In this document: in pieces, positions 7,574-8,513 of the stretch | Numbering within the stretch: position 1 is the first letter of the stretch | How the letters are laid out: each line of letters opens with the position of its first letter | DNA from: Rhodococcus sp. IITR03 | GTDB taxonomy: Bacteria > Actinomycetota > Actinomycetes > Mycobacteriales > Mycobacteriaceae | Length of the DNA stretch: 8,513 nucleotides | NCBI GenBank assembly: GCA_001017865.1 | Contig: LATQ01000390.1 | Coordinates: forward strand, 1 to 8,513 | Direction: 5' to 3' | The notes under the pieces: generated by a model | What the model was told of the DNA's origin: nothing | Seen by the model: the letters and a program-made list of their open reading frames with translations, nothing else | Databases searched by the model: none | Made by a program: the position numbers and the translations under genes

Positions 7574-8356
7574 TCAGCGCACCTCGTAATCGCGCGTGGG
7601 GACCTGGGACCGATCGACCTGAGCCAGGCCGATGGGATTGCCGAGATCGGTGTACATCATCCCGGCGGCGAGAGCGTGCGATCGTGTGCGGTCCTTGGAC
7701 TCCCAGATCGCGCGAATGCTGCCCTGGATCGCGGCCGGCGGTTTCGCGGCGATCCGTTCGGCGAGCTGCTGCGCGCGATCCCACAGCGCGTCCCGGGCGA
7801 CGATCTCGCTGACGAAGCCGATCTCGTAGGCCCTCTTCGCGGACATGCGTTCGTCGAGACCGAGCAGCACCATGCGCAGCACCTCACCGATGGGGATGCG
7901 GTGTGCGAGGCCGATCGGTTCGAGTGCGGCGACCATGCCGTAGGAGACGTGCGGATCGAAGAACTGGGCGTCCTCGCTCGCGACGATGATGTCGGCCTCG
8001 TTGAGCCAGTAGAGCGCGCCGCCGGCGACCATGCCGTGGACCGCGCACACGAGCGGTTTCCAACAGTTGTTCTGTTTGGGCGACAGGTCGACACCGGGAT
8101 CGCGACGGCTGAAGACGTTGTCGGACAGGAAGGTCCCCTCGTGGACATCGACGCCGGTGCTGAACGCGCGTTCGCCGTTGGCCCGGAGGACGACGACGTG
8201 CACGTCGTCGGTCTCGGAGGCGTAGTGCCACAACTCCCGGAACTCGGCGCGCATCGTGTCGGTGAAGGAGTTGAGCTTGTCGGGGCGATCGAGCGTGATG
8301 GTCAGGACGTGGTCCTTCAGCTCGGCGATCACCGTGGTCGTACCGGTCAGATCCAC
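7574..8356 (-). CDS. Crotonase-fold (enoyl-CoA hydratase/isomerase family) protein with atypical active site
   Basis: An intact 260-residue frame of normal crotonase length. The N terminus has the TITLDRPDKLNSF strand motif (19-31). RAFSTGVDVHE (63-73) and HGMVAGGA (107-114) supply the oxyanion-hole region. An ungapped match of residues 101-166 to classical enoyl-CoA hydratase puts Tyr116 where the first catalytic Glu (rat Glu144) stands and His136 (FDPHVSYG) where the second (Glu164) stands. Both acids are therefore missing. Glu120, Asp134 and Glu146 lie nearby and could serve another chemistry such as isomerisation, thioester hydrolysis or C-C cleavage. GTG 8356 is chosen because AGGAGG stands four bases upstream. 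The start overlaps the likely end of the upstream gene by 10 bases, and the stop is one base from the dehydrogenase start, so it is inside an operon. Confidence 0.9.
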   Translation of the reverse strand: MDLTGTTTVIAELKDHVLTITLDRPDKLNSFTDTMRAEFRELWHYASETDDVHVVVLRANGERAFSTGVDVHEGTFLSDNVFSRRDPGVDLSPKQNNCWKPLVCAVHGMVAGGALYWLNEADIIVASEDAQFFDPHVSYGMVAALEPIGLAHRIPIGEVLRMVLLGLDERMSAKRAYEIGFVSEIVARDALWDRAQQLAERIAAKPPAAIQGSIRAIWESKDRTRSHALAAGMMYTDLGNPIGLAQVDRSQVPTRDYEVR

Positions 8357-8513
8357 AGGTCCTCCTCGAGCCGCTCGGTGCGCGTCGCCTCATCCTGCCC
8401 CGCTGCCGGCGGGGACGGGTGGCCTTTCACGACGCCGCCCCGTTTCCTGCCCGCCGCTCGCGGCGCAGCTCGGCGTCGCGTTCGAGCAGTCCGCGTCGCG
8501 AGCTGTTCGAACT
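8347..8513 (-). CDS. C-terminal end of an unidentified upstream operon gene (partial, probably frameshifted)
   Basis: From the right edge one frame reads RRGLLERDAELRRERRAGNG and stops at TGA 8429-8427. A second frame then shows a much stronger coding signature (third positions almost all G/C, second positions about half A/T) and reads GQDEATRTERLEEDLWI to TGA 8349-8347. The shift between them has the same direction as the other breaks in the window. It is repaired by one base (GGC to GGCC near 8434), giving a 55-residue charged C terminus that overlaps the crotonase start by 10 bases. The alternative is a gene ending at 8427 followed by a 70-base gap. No family is recognisable. Confidence 0.42.
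   Translation of the reverse strand, partial: FEQLATRTARTRRRAAPRAAGRKRGGVVKGHPSPPAAGQDEATRTERLEEDLWI
8361..8366 (-). promoter_or_regulatory. Ribosome binding site that fixes the GTG start of the crotonase gene
   Basis: AGGAGG on the minus strand lies four bases before GTG 8356. No comparable site precedes other possible starts. Confidence 0.65.

Noticed and set aside
8398..8414. CCCCGC-TGCCG-GCGGGG stem as terminator of the right-edge gene
   Set aside because: It has a short 6-pair stem and no T-tract, and lies within a stretch with a strong coding signature. It is probably coding sequence.

Overview
The window reads as chromosomal DNA from a high-GC actinobacterium. G/C-rich third codon positions, GTG starts, strong AGGAGG-type ribosome sites and several FadD/FadE-type genes together suggest Rhodococcus or a related mycolic-acid genus. 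This assignment is by codon use and gene style, not by a database match. No RNA gene, insertion sequence, phage gene or CRISPR array is visible.

Layout. Bases 1-178 hold the 3' end of a small hydrophobic/acidic protein (+), which converges on azlD. Bases 148-1168 (-) are azlC-azlD, a predicted branched-chain amino-acid exporter. Bases 1253-1983 (+) encode a membrane M50-type zinc peptidase homologue, divergent from azlC. Bases 1988-8513 form a CoA-thioester catabolic locus. It contains an acyl-CoA synthetase (1988-3537, -), a divergent degenerate acyl-CoA dehydrogenase (3699-4753, +), a strong hairpin terminator (4764-4800), and a leftward operon. Read 5'->3' on the minus strand, that operon runs: unknown partial gene, crotonase-family protein (7574-8356), acyl-CoA dehydrogenase with intact motifs (6387-7572), second acyl-CoA synthetase (4808-6315).

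Likely joint function. The synthetases would activate a carboxylic acid to its CoA ester. The two dehydrogenase polypeptides, one carrying all motifs and one degenerate, would form an alpha/beta enzyme that makes the enoyl-CoA. The crotonase-fold protein would act on that product, but it lacks both classical catalytic glutamates, so simple hydration is doubtful. The substrate cannot be read from the sequence.

Quality warning. Six reading frames (M50, both synthetases, both dehydrogenases, the right-edge gene) are broken by ten frame changes. Every one fits a single missing base, and none comes with an internal stop in the joined frame. Each gene becomes a normal-length protein when one base is restored per site. 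This looks like a base-calling or assembly artefact rather than gene decay. Coordinates of affected genes are given as joined spans.
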